From: Labia minor
Lineage: Eukaryota > Arthropoda > Insecta > Dermaptera > Spongiphoridae
DNA: 64,000 bases
Assembly: GCA_963082975.1 (NCBI GenBank)
Contig: OY720350.1
Location: forward strand, 43,540,734 to 43,604,733
Direction of reading: 5' to 3'
In this document: positions 24,545 to 36,028 of the stretch, one piece after another
Layout of the letters: each line of letters starts with the position of its first letter
Numbering within the stretch: the stretch's first letter is position 1
The notes under the pieces: model-generated
The model's database searches: none
Seen by the model: the letters and a program-made list of their open reading frames with translations, nothing else
What the model was told of the DNA's origin: nothing
Position numbers and translations under genes: made by a program

Positions 24545-24842
24545 TGTAATACTGAGAAAGGATTTTCAAAGAAGAAAACAATGCTCTGGAACTAGAGTTT
24601 TTATTAATTGATAAAAATTATAAAATACATTTAATACATTTAAATACATTTACTTTCACATACCTAGAGAATTGAATTTCTGTTCTTTTATCAGTTTTAT
24701 TTTAATATTCACAATTTTACTAAATATGAGATAAATCTTGTTTATGTTTATAATACTCGTCACTGCCCATATGAAGTATTAACTAACAGTAAATACACTA
24801 AATACACTAACTCCATTAGATGACGCCAAATACAATTTTACA
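24545..24842 (-). repeat. 5' LTR (in element sense)
   Basis: 298 bp; in element sense it begins TGTAAAATTG and ends AGTATTACA. It reads the same base for base as the 3' LTR. It contains a TATTAAAA motif (24700-24707), the 12-bp stretch complementary to the priming site (24670-24681), three short ATACATTT repeats and an AATAAA polyadenylation signal (24600-24605). Upstream ATGs in the R-U5 region open only short frames before gag. Confidence 0.97.
24670..24707 (-). promoter_or_regulatory. Predicted LTR promoter and RNA start
   Basis: If the element self-primes like Tf1, its RNA should begin with the bases that pair with the priming site, here AGAAATTCAATT (24681 down to 24670). A TATTAAAA motif lies 19-26 bases upstream of 24681, a plausible though slightly close TATA box. 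Inference from sequence only. Confidence 0.5.
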
Positions 24843-25047
24843 TATATATATATATATATTATTATTTGTAATAATTCCAATAAAAATAAAAAACAAAACA
24901 AAAAGTTCAATTAAAACTAAATTTTCAATTATATTCATTTAATACATTATTATTATTATTATTATTATTATTAAGTGTTCAGTTATCACATACGTATATA
25001 TGTATACAGACACACATGCAAAAGCGAAGCTTTGCCGGGTCTTCTAG

Positions 25048-26628
25048 TTAAATATACAAAAGTATTTGTAAGCTTTTAATTATCTGTATTGTTATTAGAA
25101 CCAATTTGATATTAAATAATCATTAAATTTATTTAGGTCATTTTCATTTAAATCATTAAATCTAAAATAAAATTATATAAATAGATATCATTCCAATTTT
25201 AAATTATATTTGGTATTTAATATAAATAGATTTGAATATTTTAATATAATCTAATTTAATTACATTAAATTATTTTAATCACTTTAAGTAATCGTTACAA
25301 AATAATAATAATAATAATAATAATAACAACTAAAATTATAAATATTATTATATTAATAAAGTTAAAAATGATTAATCTCAAAATAATTTGTATATTTCAA
25401 ATTTACATTTCTTTTTTTCTTAAAAGGATTAAAAGAGTTTAGGATGTTTGAGACAGTTCTGTGTAAGATCCTTTTAATTCTACAAACGTAAGCTCCTCCA
25501 CCACTCACTCTCCAAAATCTCTTATAGGCATTACAGATCCCTGTGGGTAATGTAGATGACTAACATTTAATAAATAAAAAAAATAAAACAAAAAAAAAAA
25601 AAAATAAATAAATAAAAGAGAGTATGACCATCAGACAGATTTAATGATTATTTAATAAAAATAATTTCATTTTTTTTTTATCTCATTCTCTCTGACATTT
25701 AAATTTTCTCCTCTCGGTATTCAAAATGAGTTCTCTATAAAGCGCTCACTTGTCTTGCATAGATGATGATCCGCCTCAAGGTATGATCTATATATAATAA
25801 GTTTAAAATTTCACGCTCGATTCATCCTCTGAGAAAATAAATATTTCATGAATGGGGTTGGTGGTGGAGATGGGCCTGGGGGATGAGGTGAGTGAGTGCT
25901 GTCTGCCTCTCGTTGATGGGCAAATCTTAAAATGATATTTTTATTTGGACACGTCATAGTTTGCTTGGCCTTTTCCATCCCCTTGGATGGCTACTAACCC
26001 CTTTGCCGCTCTCTCACCCTATGGAAAAGTAGCCCCATCAAAACTCCGGAGGGTCGTAACCAAGCTTCCCAAACGCACATAAAAATAATAAAATAGAGAC
26101 TTTAAAGTGAGTCTGGGGGTGGCATAAAGTTTTCCCTATTTTCCACTATCATTTCTCCCCAACCTGCTATATTAGAGGGTTGGTTGCATTTACACCTCGT
26201 GATAAAAATCTCGAGTGGATTCATTTGAGAAATGAAACAATTCCTATAACAAAAGAAAAAAAATTTGAAACAACAGTCAGCTATTCTGTCCGTTTGGTTC
26301 GTATCTTTTACAATCCAATCTATATTTTATTTTTAATATTTATTTACTCCAATTTTTAAAATTTTGCTAGTAATGTCATGTAATGTAATGTAAGGTAATC
26401 TGCAACATATAAAGTGAATAATGAACTTAATATTGCAATGCAAAGTACATTTTTCTGTAATCAATAAACCTGAATTTCCTACAAGCTGAGAACTTTTTCT
26501 TCTCAGTTTCTTTAAATGTGGAGTTAATCGCTTTAGCTTCTGAGTGGCACATTTGGAAAAAAGTTTATTTTTCATTAAGTAAGTGGATCAAGCCTTACAT
26601 AAACACTACTAATTATATAAAAATATAA
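25048..26628. other. Non-coding DNA, unique GC-richer block
   Basis: An (AAT)n array lies at about 25303-25326. The part 25490-25560 and especially 25730-26240 is more GC-rich, free of recognised repeats, and contains GGTGGTGGAGATGGGCC- and CTCCGGAGGG-type motifs. It may hold regulatory DNA or a UTR, but no coding frame is convincing. Confidence 0.4.
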
Positions 26629-26948
26629 TAAGTTGACCTGTGGCCAGGCACAGAACCGACCGACGGTTTGAAATAAATTAATTTCACAAAGTTAATAAAA
26701 CAATTTCAGATAATTTTAATATTTCTATTAATGCAATAAAAAAGAGATATGGATATAACATAAATATTTTTAATTTTATTTTATTTATAATATATAAGGA
26801 GGCGCTGGCTGTGACGTCATATAATTTTAAATTAAAAAAAAACTAATGAAGATGATTTTTCCCGAGAATAAACCCAATACTAAGTGAATGATTCGTGGAG
26901 ATATGTAAAAATCTGAACATGTGAAATTTGGTGTGATAGTCGGTCGGT
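26629..26948 (-). mobile_element. HINE-B copy 2, internally deleted
   Basis: Both termini are present: TAAGTTGACCTGTGGCCAGG with the ACCGACCGACGG repeat on the left, and CGGTCGGT on the right. The microsatellite half has been removed, leaving 320 bp. The hairpin right arm is mutated (CAGGCA). Confidence 0.82.
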
Positions 26949-28106
26949 AAAAAGGAATATAGATTCATGGTATCGAATTGCCTTGCTTTTCTTTCATGAA
27001 ACGAGTTTATTAGTTCCCGTTCAACCTCTTTTAGTTGCCAGTTACTCGCAAGAATAACTATCTGCCAAACCCCCAGAAATTTTTACAGAAATATTAATTC
27101 ATAGTTAATAAAAATGTATATTGTTTGAATTAAGATTGATTTAAAATATCTTATGAAAAATATTTTGAAGAAATTTTTTAATGATAATTCATTGCTTACA
27201 AAAAAAAGCATAAAATTAAAATTAGAAAAGTTATAACTCTTCAATAATAAACAAGAATTATTCATTCAATATATGCATATATTAAATGTAAAGAAATAAG
27301 AAATCCTTTTATAAATCAATTGTAGGAAAAGAGAATAGAAGGGAAACATTTGCAAAAACGAGTTCATTCATTCAGGGAACAAATGATGATGGAAAGAAGA
27401 CAAGTAAAAAAAAAAGTAAAATACGCGTAAAAGAGAGAATTCGAAGAAAAAGGAAGAAAATGTAGCTATGTGCTGCTGCTTTAAAAAAAAGGACGAGGAT
27501 CAATTCTTTTTTTGTTTTTGCCTTTTCGGGGTTATGTAAATTTATAATATATATGTATGGAGTGGAAATTTGTATATAAGATATATGTACTGTAGAATAT
27601 TTCGACATAAAACATAAACCTTTTTTTTAAATTGTCTCATTAGATTCTAATGATTAGAATTAATTTTACCAATTCCATATATTATATGTATTATATAACA
27701 TATTATTAATATATGTATAATATATATACATTTCATTATTTCATAGAATATTCTAGATATTATTATTATTATAATTATTATCATATTATATATACATTAT
27801 TACGGCTATATTAGAATCTTTGAAATTATCTCCTATGTTTATTTATGTGATGTGTATTTGGTCGGCTGATGGATGTTTCTGTTTGTGTGTCATAGGAGAT
27901 CGTGCTATTAATATTATAAAATTAATTCAGCATAGAGAATAAAGAAAGAATACATCTTACTTTGTATTATTGTGATTAATTAAATGATTTAGTAACATAA
28001 TATTATTTTTTAAAAGGAAATTTCTAAATAAAATAAAAACTGCTCCCGGCTTTTAAAACATTATCCAGGTTACAAACTTGTTTGAATTTTTATTTAAATT
28101 AATATA
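26949..28106. other. AT-rich non-coding DNA
   Basis: No gene or element recognised. Short palindromic TATA/ATAT stretches near 27670-27800. Confidence 0.4.
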
Positions 28107-28880
28107 CACTGCTGTGCAAAATTTTTCGTATGACTATTAATTTTATCAAAATATTAAATAAAATTGTATTTTAAAATTTAAATATTATAATGATAAAAAT
28201 ATTATTAATAAAATACTCAAATAACAAAATTGAATTAAATATTCTTTTATTCAAATAAAAAAAATCCTTTAAACTAATTTGTCTTCTTAAGATTATTTTA
28301 AGCAACATTTTAAAAACATTTCTCTCTCTTTTCTTGTACAAATTTTTCTTTCCATTATCAATAACTTTAATTTTTACAAAAAAGTCTCACATTGATTTCT
28401 TAATTAAAATTAAATAAAACTGAATCGGAGTTACCATTTGTCAGAACATGATTCTGTTAGGATCATAACATTACCTGGAGAAGGGATGAACCAAAGTAAA
28501 ATTCCAAGACGCCAAGAGATTAATCAATCTATGATTCTTCAAAAGCCTTAGAGACTGAAAATTATCAAGAAGACGATGACAATGTTGCCCAAGGAGTACG
28601 AAACCGATTTATTCAACTTTCTAGGAATTTTTCACAAGCAATCACTTGAGTGGTTTATTGGAAAATACTATGAACAGTAATTCTAGTTCCACAGTATGAA
28701 TATATCATATCTGCAAGAAGCTGGTATGTAATCAAGAAGAGCAGCAATAGTTCCTCTTTTAAGGGCTCATCGAATTTTGAGCCTAGGAATTGCTCAACGA
28801 TATGCAAATTAGACATTAGATGATTTTGAAGAGGAGTTTTGTTTTCAGATGAGTTCAGGTTTGCTCCACATGATTGCACG
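28107..28880 (+). pseudogene. Tc1-like transposon relic
   Basis: The left end TA|CACTGCTGTGCAAAATTTTT resembles Tc1 termini. Downstream, RIITLPGEGMNQSKIPRR (about 28461-28514) resembles the N-terminal helix-turn-helix of Tc1 transposases. ANWT-like and SDEFRF-like motifs (about 28804-28862) match the region before the second catalytic residue. Frames are broken by several stops. The right terminus is missing because LINE sequence begins at about 28880. Confidence 0.62.
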
Positions 28881-29262
28881 ATCTATGAGCTTAGGAGACG
28901 AGAGTAGATTTAGAGTATTTGATAATAGGATTCTTCGCAACATTTATTAACGAGGAATTAATTGCATGATCTCTATGAATCTCCAGACATAGCTAGGATT
29001 ATAAAATCGAGAAGGCTACAATGTGGAGGGTCCTTGGCTAAAATGGGAGAGGAAAGAATGGCGAAAAATATATTGGTGGGAAGACCGATTAGGAAACGTC
29101 CGATTGGAAAAGACACGGTGGATGGACAATGTAGGAAGGGATGTGAATGAGGTGGGAGAGGGTAGGGATTGTAGGGTTGTGGCTCAGGATAGGGATACTT
29201 GGAGATGTGTGGTTGCAGCAGCCAAGAACTTTCGAGTTCCGTAGAGCCACGGAGATAGATGG
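28880..29262 (+). pseudogene. LINE RT C-terminal fragment
   Basis: Same family as 10780-11993. It reads LGDESRFRVFDNRIL (about 28892-28936), then HDLYESPDIARIIKSRRLQ (28965-29021) and GEERMAKNILVGRPI, then a shifted frame DTWRCVVAAAKNFRVP-stop (ending about 29244). The tail is AGATAGATGGATTGATA. It abuts the Tc1 relic directly, so it probably inserted into it, 5' truncated. Confidence 0.82.
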
Positions 29263-29370
29263 ATTGATATATATTTCATTATATGCACTTTTGGGACCTT
29301 TGTCCATTTTAATCAACTTTTATTTTTATATTTATTTGAATTTAATTATTTCACCTGAAAACTAAGCAAA

Positions 29371-29426
29371 CCTGTCGGAGATCGATTCATCGACTTTGGG
29401 TCAGGACTATAACCACTCTAAGCAAC
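29371..29426 (-). repeat. tRNA-derived SINE-like fragment
   Basis: Minus strand reads TTAGAGTGGTTATAGT (box A-like), then CCCAAAGTCGATGAATCGA (degenerate box B). It shares layout with the fragment at 30631, including AAAGTCGA. No tRNA fold is complete. Confidence 0.45.
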
Positions 29427-29429
29427 AAT

Positions 29430-31379
29430 TATATATAGTATATAAAATATTATTTTTGAATTTATAAAATCATGATCTAACAATCATTTATCAATATAGA
29501 TCAATTATATATAGTAAATGATTTCAGAAGAAATAAGCATAGAAAAAAAAATTAATAACTTTACTAAATGAAGTTATTAAAATATATTTAAAAATATAAA
29601 ATTTTGAATTGGTCAGAATTAATTGGCAGAATTTTAAGCCACGCATATTTTAGAATGAGCGACTAATCTATATGATCCTATATTTATAGTCTGTATGGTT
29701 TATATTAAAGGAGAAAATATGACAGATAAAAATATTTAAGGGAGAATAATGTAAGTATAGAAACTAATTAAAATCTTAAATAGGGAAAATTACATTATAA
29801 ATAAAAAAAAAACTTAAATATAATAATAATAATAATATATTTAATTTGAATCTTTAATTAGTAACTTTATTAATATCATTTTCTATTTAGTTGTGTGTTT
29901 AAGTGTATGTTTGTATAATACAGTGGGTTATTATAATATTAAATAATAATCCGATAAGCTAATATGTTAGGAAACAATCACGACACTCGCCGATTAATGT
30001 CTCCCATGAGGATTTTGAGGGTCTTGTCAAAACATCTTCTTAACCGCGATTAAACTACAACAACACACTTGAAAACATGAAAAGCAACGCCTATAAATCT
30101 TTCTATAGGCAATAAACAAGTGATAACAAATGAATGGTCTATTTTTTGTTATCTTTGTGTAGAAGCAGAGGAGCAAGAGTGGTTAAGAAAAAAATCAATC
30201 CCCTTATCTAAAAAGTTCCATTCTTTTGTTTAAAAAGAAGTTTGTAAAATAATATATATTATTATTATTATTATATATTATATGTGAAGAAAATTTAGAT
30301 TTTCCATTTATCTGGATATTTTATTAATGAAATGGAAGAATGTTGAAGGGAGATTTGAAGAAAGTAAAAGATAACATGTCACTATGAAAGGATGAGTTGA
30401 TGTAAGCACAGGAATATACAAAGAACCTGCTTGAATCTAGATTCGATTGCTTTATTTTAATTTTTAATATCATTAAAATACAAAATTCACATTATCTTTG
30501 TATTATTGATAGGATTTTAGATTTGTCTCTTATAGGTTTATTTCTTATTAATGCTACTATACTATTTCTATTGTTATGCATATGTTTTGTATTGTTATGC
30601 TGTGAGTTTGTAAATTGAATAATGAATTAAAGGAGGGTAGCCCCGTGGTTACAGTTCTGTTTTGGCAAACTTAAAGTCGAGGGATCGAACCACACCAAGT
30701 TCATATAATTTATAAATAAATAATATAAATCTAAAAAAATGTAATTGGAAAAATCAAAAGTCAAAAATAAAATAAATTATTATTCTATTTTAAATTTAAT
30801 TAATGAGTACATTTTTATTTGTATTGTGTAGAGCGCGCAAGAACAAAAATTAATCGTTAAAGAATAAATGGCAGAGGAAATGTAAAAAAAAAGAGTACAA
30901 AAAGAGGAACGAACAAATTTAAGTTGATATTTTAAGAGTAGGAAATGGGTTAACTTAAGCCCATTTTAAAGAGTTTGTTTGTTGATAAATTGTTTCTTTT
31001 TTTTTTCTTTTAAGGAAAATTGCACCTTTTCTCTGGAGTTCAAGGATGATCAAGTTACGGCATGGTTGTATTTTATTTTGAATGTCTAAGAAATATTACA
31101 AGGAAGTTCATGATTTTTCTTTAAAATTAGAATATCAAAAATAACAATATTTTTTTATAGTAGACGAAAATATACAATATTAATGATAAGGTATGTGTGT
31201 GTGTGTGTGTGTGTTATTATATTAAATACATTAATTTTATATTGTGTGTGTGTGTGTGTGTGTTATATCTTTATTAATAAATTATAAACTCATATTAGTC
31301 TTATTTTATATTTATTTATTATAGAAGTATGTCTGGTTGCATAACTTGAGGATCCTAATAGCCATCTCATTTTTATTAC
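29430..31379. other. AT-rich non-coding DNA
   Basis: Contains TA and ATT stretches (about 30252-30283), two GT arrays (about 31193-31213 and 31242-31263), and the SINE-like fragment listed at 30631. No gene recognised. Confidence 0.4.
30631..30696 (+). repeat. tRNA-derived SINE-like fragment
   Basis: Contains TAGCCCCGTGGTTA (30638-30651), a close box A match, then AAAGTCGAGGGATCGAACCA (30673-30692), a box B-like T-arm. It cannot form a full cloverleaf and is followed by AT-rich tail sequence, so it is a SINE head rather than a tRNA gene. Confidence 0.55.
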
Positions 31380-31966
31380 AGTATTGCGATCACAAAAATT
31401 TTCGATGTTGAGATTTTGATGTTTTTATACGTTTTGAAGGTGCCTGAGTCATTTTCACTAAGGTTAAGAAAAATGTCTCTGTGTGTGTGTGTGTATGTAT
31501 GTATGTAACCAAGATTACACAAAAACGGTTTGAGCTAGAATGATGAAATTTGGTACACGGACATTGTCTAAAATTCGTAGTTTTCCATCAATTTTTAGAA
31601 ATGTAGATCTTTCGGAAGAGGGTCATTACCTACCACATTTTTATTTTTTTCCTCTAAACTGACCGTAAAAATAAAGATATATAGTTTTTCACATGATTAA
31701 AAATTGTATAAAACTGCTACATATAAAATTTCCACTTGATTGAATCGCTGAAAGTACCGGAATCAATTTTTTAACACGTTGACTGGCAACACGCGCCAGC
31801 ACGTGACGTGGCGCCATCAACAAAGATCCAAACACGCGCTGGTTTAATAAATATTATTTATTAATTTTAATTCATAATTTATAATTAATTAAATTTAATT
31901 TAAATATAATATATAATATAATTAATCCATTTCAAATTGCGAGATAGTCGAGTGGAGACATTCGCG
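31380..31966 (+). mobile_element. HINE-A copy 4, 5' terminus lost
   Basis: Begins at AGTATTGCGATCAC without the ACTATCTC terminus, then runs to the 3' repeat and a degraded hairpin (GAGTGGAGACATTC). More diverged than most copies (for example GACTGGCAACACGCG in the conserved block). Confidence 0.85.
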
Positions 31967-33243
31967 AGATTTTTTTTATAAATAAAAATGTCCAAATATA
32001 CGAATTTACAATGAAAGAATTTAAGTATTGAGAATTAACAATAGTTAAATTATATATGTCATATATAGATTAAATGAATATTATACAAAGCGATAAGAAT
32101 TCAATAAGTTTTACCTAACAGGTAGTTTTAAATGATTGATTTTTTGGAAATCTAATCTTTTGTTGTAATGATTTATCAATAATTCGATAAATTGAATAAA
32201 TGAAAAGATTAATTTTTAAAGAAAAGCAAAAATAGATTACCATTAATAATAGAGAATATAATATATAATTATTTTGTAATTTGATATGAAAACAAAACGA
32301 AAAAGTATCTATTTATAAAAAAAATAATATCAATTATATTATATCTATTTGATAAATCAAATTTATTAATACCTAATATGTGTATATATTAAAAAAATAC
32401 ATATTCATAGTTGAATATATGTGTACAGTCAATTTTATAAAAAAAAATTACGAAAAAACTTATAAAATCAGGACGATAATCTGATCTAAAAAAAAATTAA
32501 AACATGCAAAATATTAATAATATATTTAATAATAATTATATAAAAAGTATATTATTTTTGTTATTAAACATCAAGTCAATTTATTCATTTTCTTTTTATA
32601 ATTTATTTATTTTAAATGAAAAGTTAAATGAAAATTGACTGACTTTTCCTTCCATTTATTTATTGTTTTTTTGCCAAAACAATAATTTTTCAATTCACAC
32701 ACACACACACACACACTTGGAGGATCACACACACAAACCAACATGTCGATATTAAAAGATTGCAATTTATAAAGTGAAATTGACTGCGTGGGTGACAAAA
32801 AATAAATAAATAAAGACGCATTTAACAAAAAAAGCAATGGCCAATAAACTTTGCTCGTTTCCAATGAATGAGAAGTGGGGGAAAAATAAATATTGATTAA
32901 TAGAGGATGAAGTTCAATTGGTGAAATTTTCTTGAATTTAATGGTTCGTAAAATTTATTTTCAAATTCTAAATTGCCGTCTTTTTTTCTTAAAGAGCCAA
33001 TTTCAAACTAAATTGAAAAATAAAGAGTCGAAGAAATTGAATAACAAATTCTTTGGTAGGTATTAATAATTTTTTTTTTCGATTTAAATTTTAATATTCG
33101 TTTGATTTTTCATGGAATGGTATCTTTTATTTTCACTATTTTGTATTAAAAGAATGAAGAATTTTTACTATATCGAAATCTTTTTTTGAAAGTATAAAAT
33201 TATTGATTTTCTTATGTAAGAATTAATATAAATTAATTTAATT
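31967..33243. other. AT-rich non-coding DNA
   Basis: A (CA)n run lies at about 32696-32716. No gene or element ends recognised. Confidence 0.4.
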
Positions 33244-33868
33244 ATCATATTATACTAGCAAAAATTGTATATATATATATTATATTTGTATATATATTCA
33301 TTATAAATTTGTATATTTTTGAGATATTGAACCGTTCTAAAGATTTTTTTGAAATTCACACCATAGATAATATTTATAAAGATAAATAGATCTGTATTGG
33401 TTTCAGTCTCGAGAAAAATCATCTTCATTAGTTTTTTCTTAATTTAAATTTATATGACATCACAATTAAAAAAAAAATTAAAATTTATTTATCTTGCAAA
33501 CATTGTAAGTTTATTTATGATATTTTAGAAACAATTTTTTGTCACTTAATTTTTTGGTAATTCTTATAAATTTTTATAATTGAATTTTATGTTGTTTTTT
33601 TTTATCTATTTCGTGTTTATTTTTTATTAAATTACTAATTTATATTTATATTCATTGTTCTCTTATTATAATTAATTTTTAGATAGGTTTATGATTTTTA
33701 ATATTTTTTTCACTAAAATATTATTTATTATTATTGAGGACTCCAAGTTCCATTAATTTTAATCAGATTGATGCAATGATGGAACATTTAATAATTATAA
33801 TAAATAACTGAAGAATTGTATATCAATATTTTTAAAGGGTCGAGCGAGAGCTCGGTGTTCCAGGTACT
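33244..33868 (+). mobile_element. Dispersed repeat D, copy 1 (HINE-like)
   Basis: Shares with 58738-59690 the blocks GATTTTTTTGAAATTCACAC (about 33342-33361), GATAATATTTATAAAGA, and the end block GGGTCGAGCGAGAGCTCGG (33838-33856). The last contains a GAGC-GAGA-GCTC hairpin. The middle (about 33396-33468) matches the interior of HINE-B, so the families are related. The exact 5' end is not defined. Confidence 0.55.
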
Positions 33869-35428
33869 TTTATATTTAATATAATATTATACATTTAAAC
33901 GGACTAATATCTACAACGTTTATATGTATAAAAAATGTGTGTGTGTGTGTGTGTGCGTTCTCGGTAGAACAGTTAATTTTTTATAATAAAGCAAATAATA
34001 AATATGTAAGGTAGATATAATTGAATTTCATAAATTTTAATTCAACTATAATTAATTCAATTGATTTGAGAAAAGGGGATAAGTAAATATGTCGCTTTCC
34101 TTTAGAGATGTAGATAGATGATGTAGCAATCTGTTTAGAACAAGAAAAGGATCGAAATATCTTAGTAATTTGGATTCGGTGGGAGATATGCGGTTATCAT
34201 CCCAAAGCATATGATATATATATATATATATATATATAAATGTGTGTGGGTGTGTGTTGCCGCAAGTTTGCCGTGAATCATGAGCAGGATTAGATGCAGG
34301 CTTAATTAAAACGAGAACAATGCCTCCCTCGTGGGGGTTCCAAACACCGCGCTCACTTCGAATAAAATTTTACACTTCTCCCTCTCTTTCTCCTACCCCT
34401 TTTCGCAATCCACCAAACTCTTCCCACTCAAACACTTGGTAATAAATTGGCTGATTTTCTTTACCAACTTCAATAGAACAATTTTAATAATATTATTGTT
34501 ATGAATAAGATTAAGATTCTTTATCGTTATGAAAATAAATTTCAAAGAATAACTTTAAAGGAAATTATTATTTTAATTATTTTTTTTATCGTTCTTTTCT
34601 ATTAATATTTTAATCAATATCAATTAAATATTATATTTTTTTATATAATAATCGTTAATATATAAATATATTACATAAATAGAATCATTCATCCTTATCT
34701 TTTAATTTTCTAAAAATTATTTTACAAAATAAATACATAAATAAACTATTTAAAGTTATCTTTTATTTATTTTAGTTTTAGACTTTCAAACGAATAATTT
34801 CAATGAATTGACCTACATATTATTCATAATACAAAAATAAATATTTCATATATAAATTTTTCAATTGTATTGTTTCATATAAATATGTCATATCAAAAAA
34901 AAAACTTGTTTATTTGTTAACATTTGTGACAGAAATAAAATATGCTTGGCAGAATGAAACGAACCTTTTAAAATTTTAGTTTATAAAAATTGATAGATTT
35001 GTCATTTCAATAGTAATGAAATTTTCACTAAAATATTACTTATGGAAAAATACTCGTGATGTGAATAAAGTAAATTTCTTTACAAATATTGTGGTCATTA
35101 TAATTTTTTTTGCTATCTAAGTATATAATTTGAAAAGAAATAAAAAAGAATTGAATAATAAAATCTTATAGGTACAATAAAACAATGTTGTATTATTTAT
35201 TTCTCTATGCTAGTATAATTTATTTTCAAATCATCATACAATTAATTAACATAATATAAAAAGTATTACTTAATTTTATAAAAAATGTGCGCAAATTAAG
35301 ATAAAGAGAATAATTAATATTAAATATGGATAGTAATGTTATATGTATATAAAATATATATTATATATATATTTGGTTAAAAAAAGAATATAAAAATAAT
35401 TATTTTAATATTGGTAAACTCTCTTTTT
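33869..35428. other. Non-coding DNA, unique block near 34260-34440
   Basis: GT array at about 33936-33953 and AT array at about 34217-34238. The block 34260-34440 is GC-richer and non-repetitive (CTCCCTCGTGGGGGTTCC, then a pyrimidine-rich stretch). No frame is convincing. The remainder is AT-rich. Confidence 0.4.
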
Positions 35429-36028
35429 ACTATCTCGTGAGAGATAGTATTGCGATCACGAAAATTTTCGATGTTGAGATTTTGATGTTTTTATACGTTT
35501 TGAAGGTTCCTGAATCATTTTCACTAAGGATGAGAAAAATGTCTGTGTGTGTGTGAGTATGTATGTATGTAACCAAGATTACGCAAAAAGGTTTGAGCTA
35601 GAATGATGAAATTTGGTACATGGGCATTATTCAAAATTCATAGTTTTCTATCAACTTTTGAGAAATGTAGCTCAACCGAAAGAGGGTCATTACCTACAAC
35701 GTTTTGATTTGTTTTCCTCTAAAGTGACCGTATAAAAAAAGATATATGTTTGATAGTTTTTCTCATGATTAAAAATTGTATAAAACTGCTATATATAGAA
35801 TTGCAGCTTGATTGAATCGCTGAAAGTATCAGAGTTAATTTTTTAACACTGCAAATCACGCACCAACAAGTGACGTGGTGCCATCAACAAAGAGCCAAAC
35901 ATGCGCTGGTTTAATAAATATTATTTATTAATTTATAATTTATAATTAATTAAATTTAATTTAAATATAATATATTATGTTATTTAAAGCAATTCAAATT
36001 GCGAGATAGTCGAGTGGAGACACTCCAG
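35429..36028 (+). mobile_element. HINE-A copy 5, full length
   Basis: The 5' snap-back ACTATCTCGTGAGAGATAGT (35429-35448) and the perfect 3' hairpin GAGTGGAGACACTC followed by CAG are both intact. The GT microsatellite is short (about 35542-35556). Confidence 0.92.

Larger units (their letters stand above)
20025..24842 (-). mobile_element. Ty3/gypsy-type LTR retrotransposon, very young
   Basis: Element of 4818 bp on the minus strand. The two 298-bp LTRs read as identical, start TG and end CA, and lie in a TA-repeat target. TATA on both sides is compatible with a 4-bp duplication, though the repeat makes this ambiguous. The order is LTR, self-priming site, gag, -1 frameshift site, protease, RT, RNase H, integrase, polypurine tract, LTR. 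Order and integrase type place it in Ty3/gypsy. There is no envelope gene and no chromodomain after the integrase GPF motif. LTR identity implies recent insertion. One TAG inside integrase is the only coding break seen. Confidence 0.97.
19681..25047 (+). mobile_element. Non-autonomous Helitron, split by an LTR retrotransposon
   Basis: The 5' end is A|TCTATATATATAAAAGGG at 19681. The 3' end is a hairpin (AAAGC-GAA-GCTTT, about 25022-25034), then CTAG (25044-25047) followed by T. The A|T target split and lack of duplication fit canonical Helitrons. Removing the LTR element (20025-24842) leaves 549 bp: the GTCTGTCTG region, a GATGAAACTTTCAGGGA motif and a (TA)n tract into which the LTR element inserted. 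There is no Rep/Hel coding region. Confidence 0.88.

Noticed and set aside
24545..24842. LTR pair as an envelope-bearing endogenous retrovirus
   Set aside because: The space between integrase and the 3' LTR is only the polypurine tract; there is no room for an env gene.
30631..30696. Functional tRNA gene
   Set aside because: Box A and box B are present, but no acceptor stem or complete anticodon arm can be formed; better read as a SINE head.
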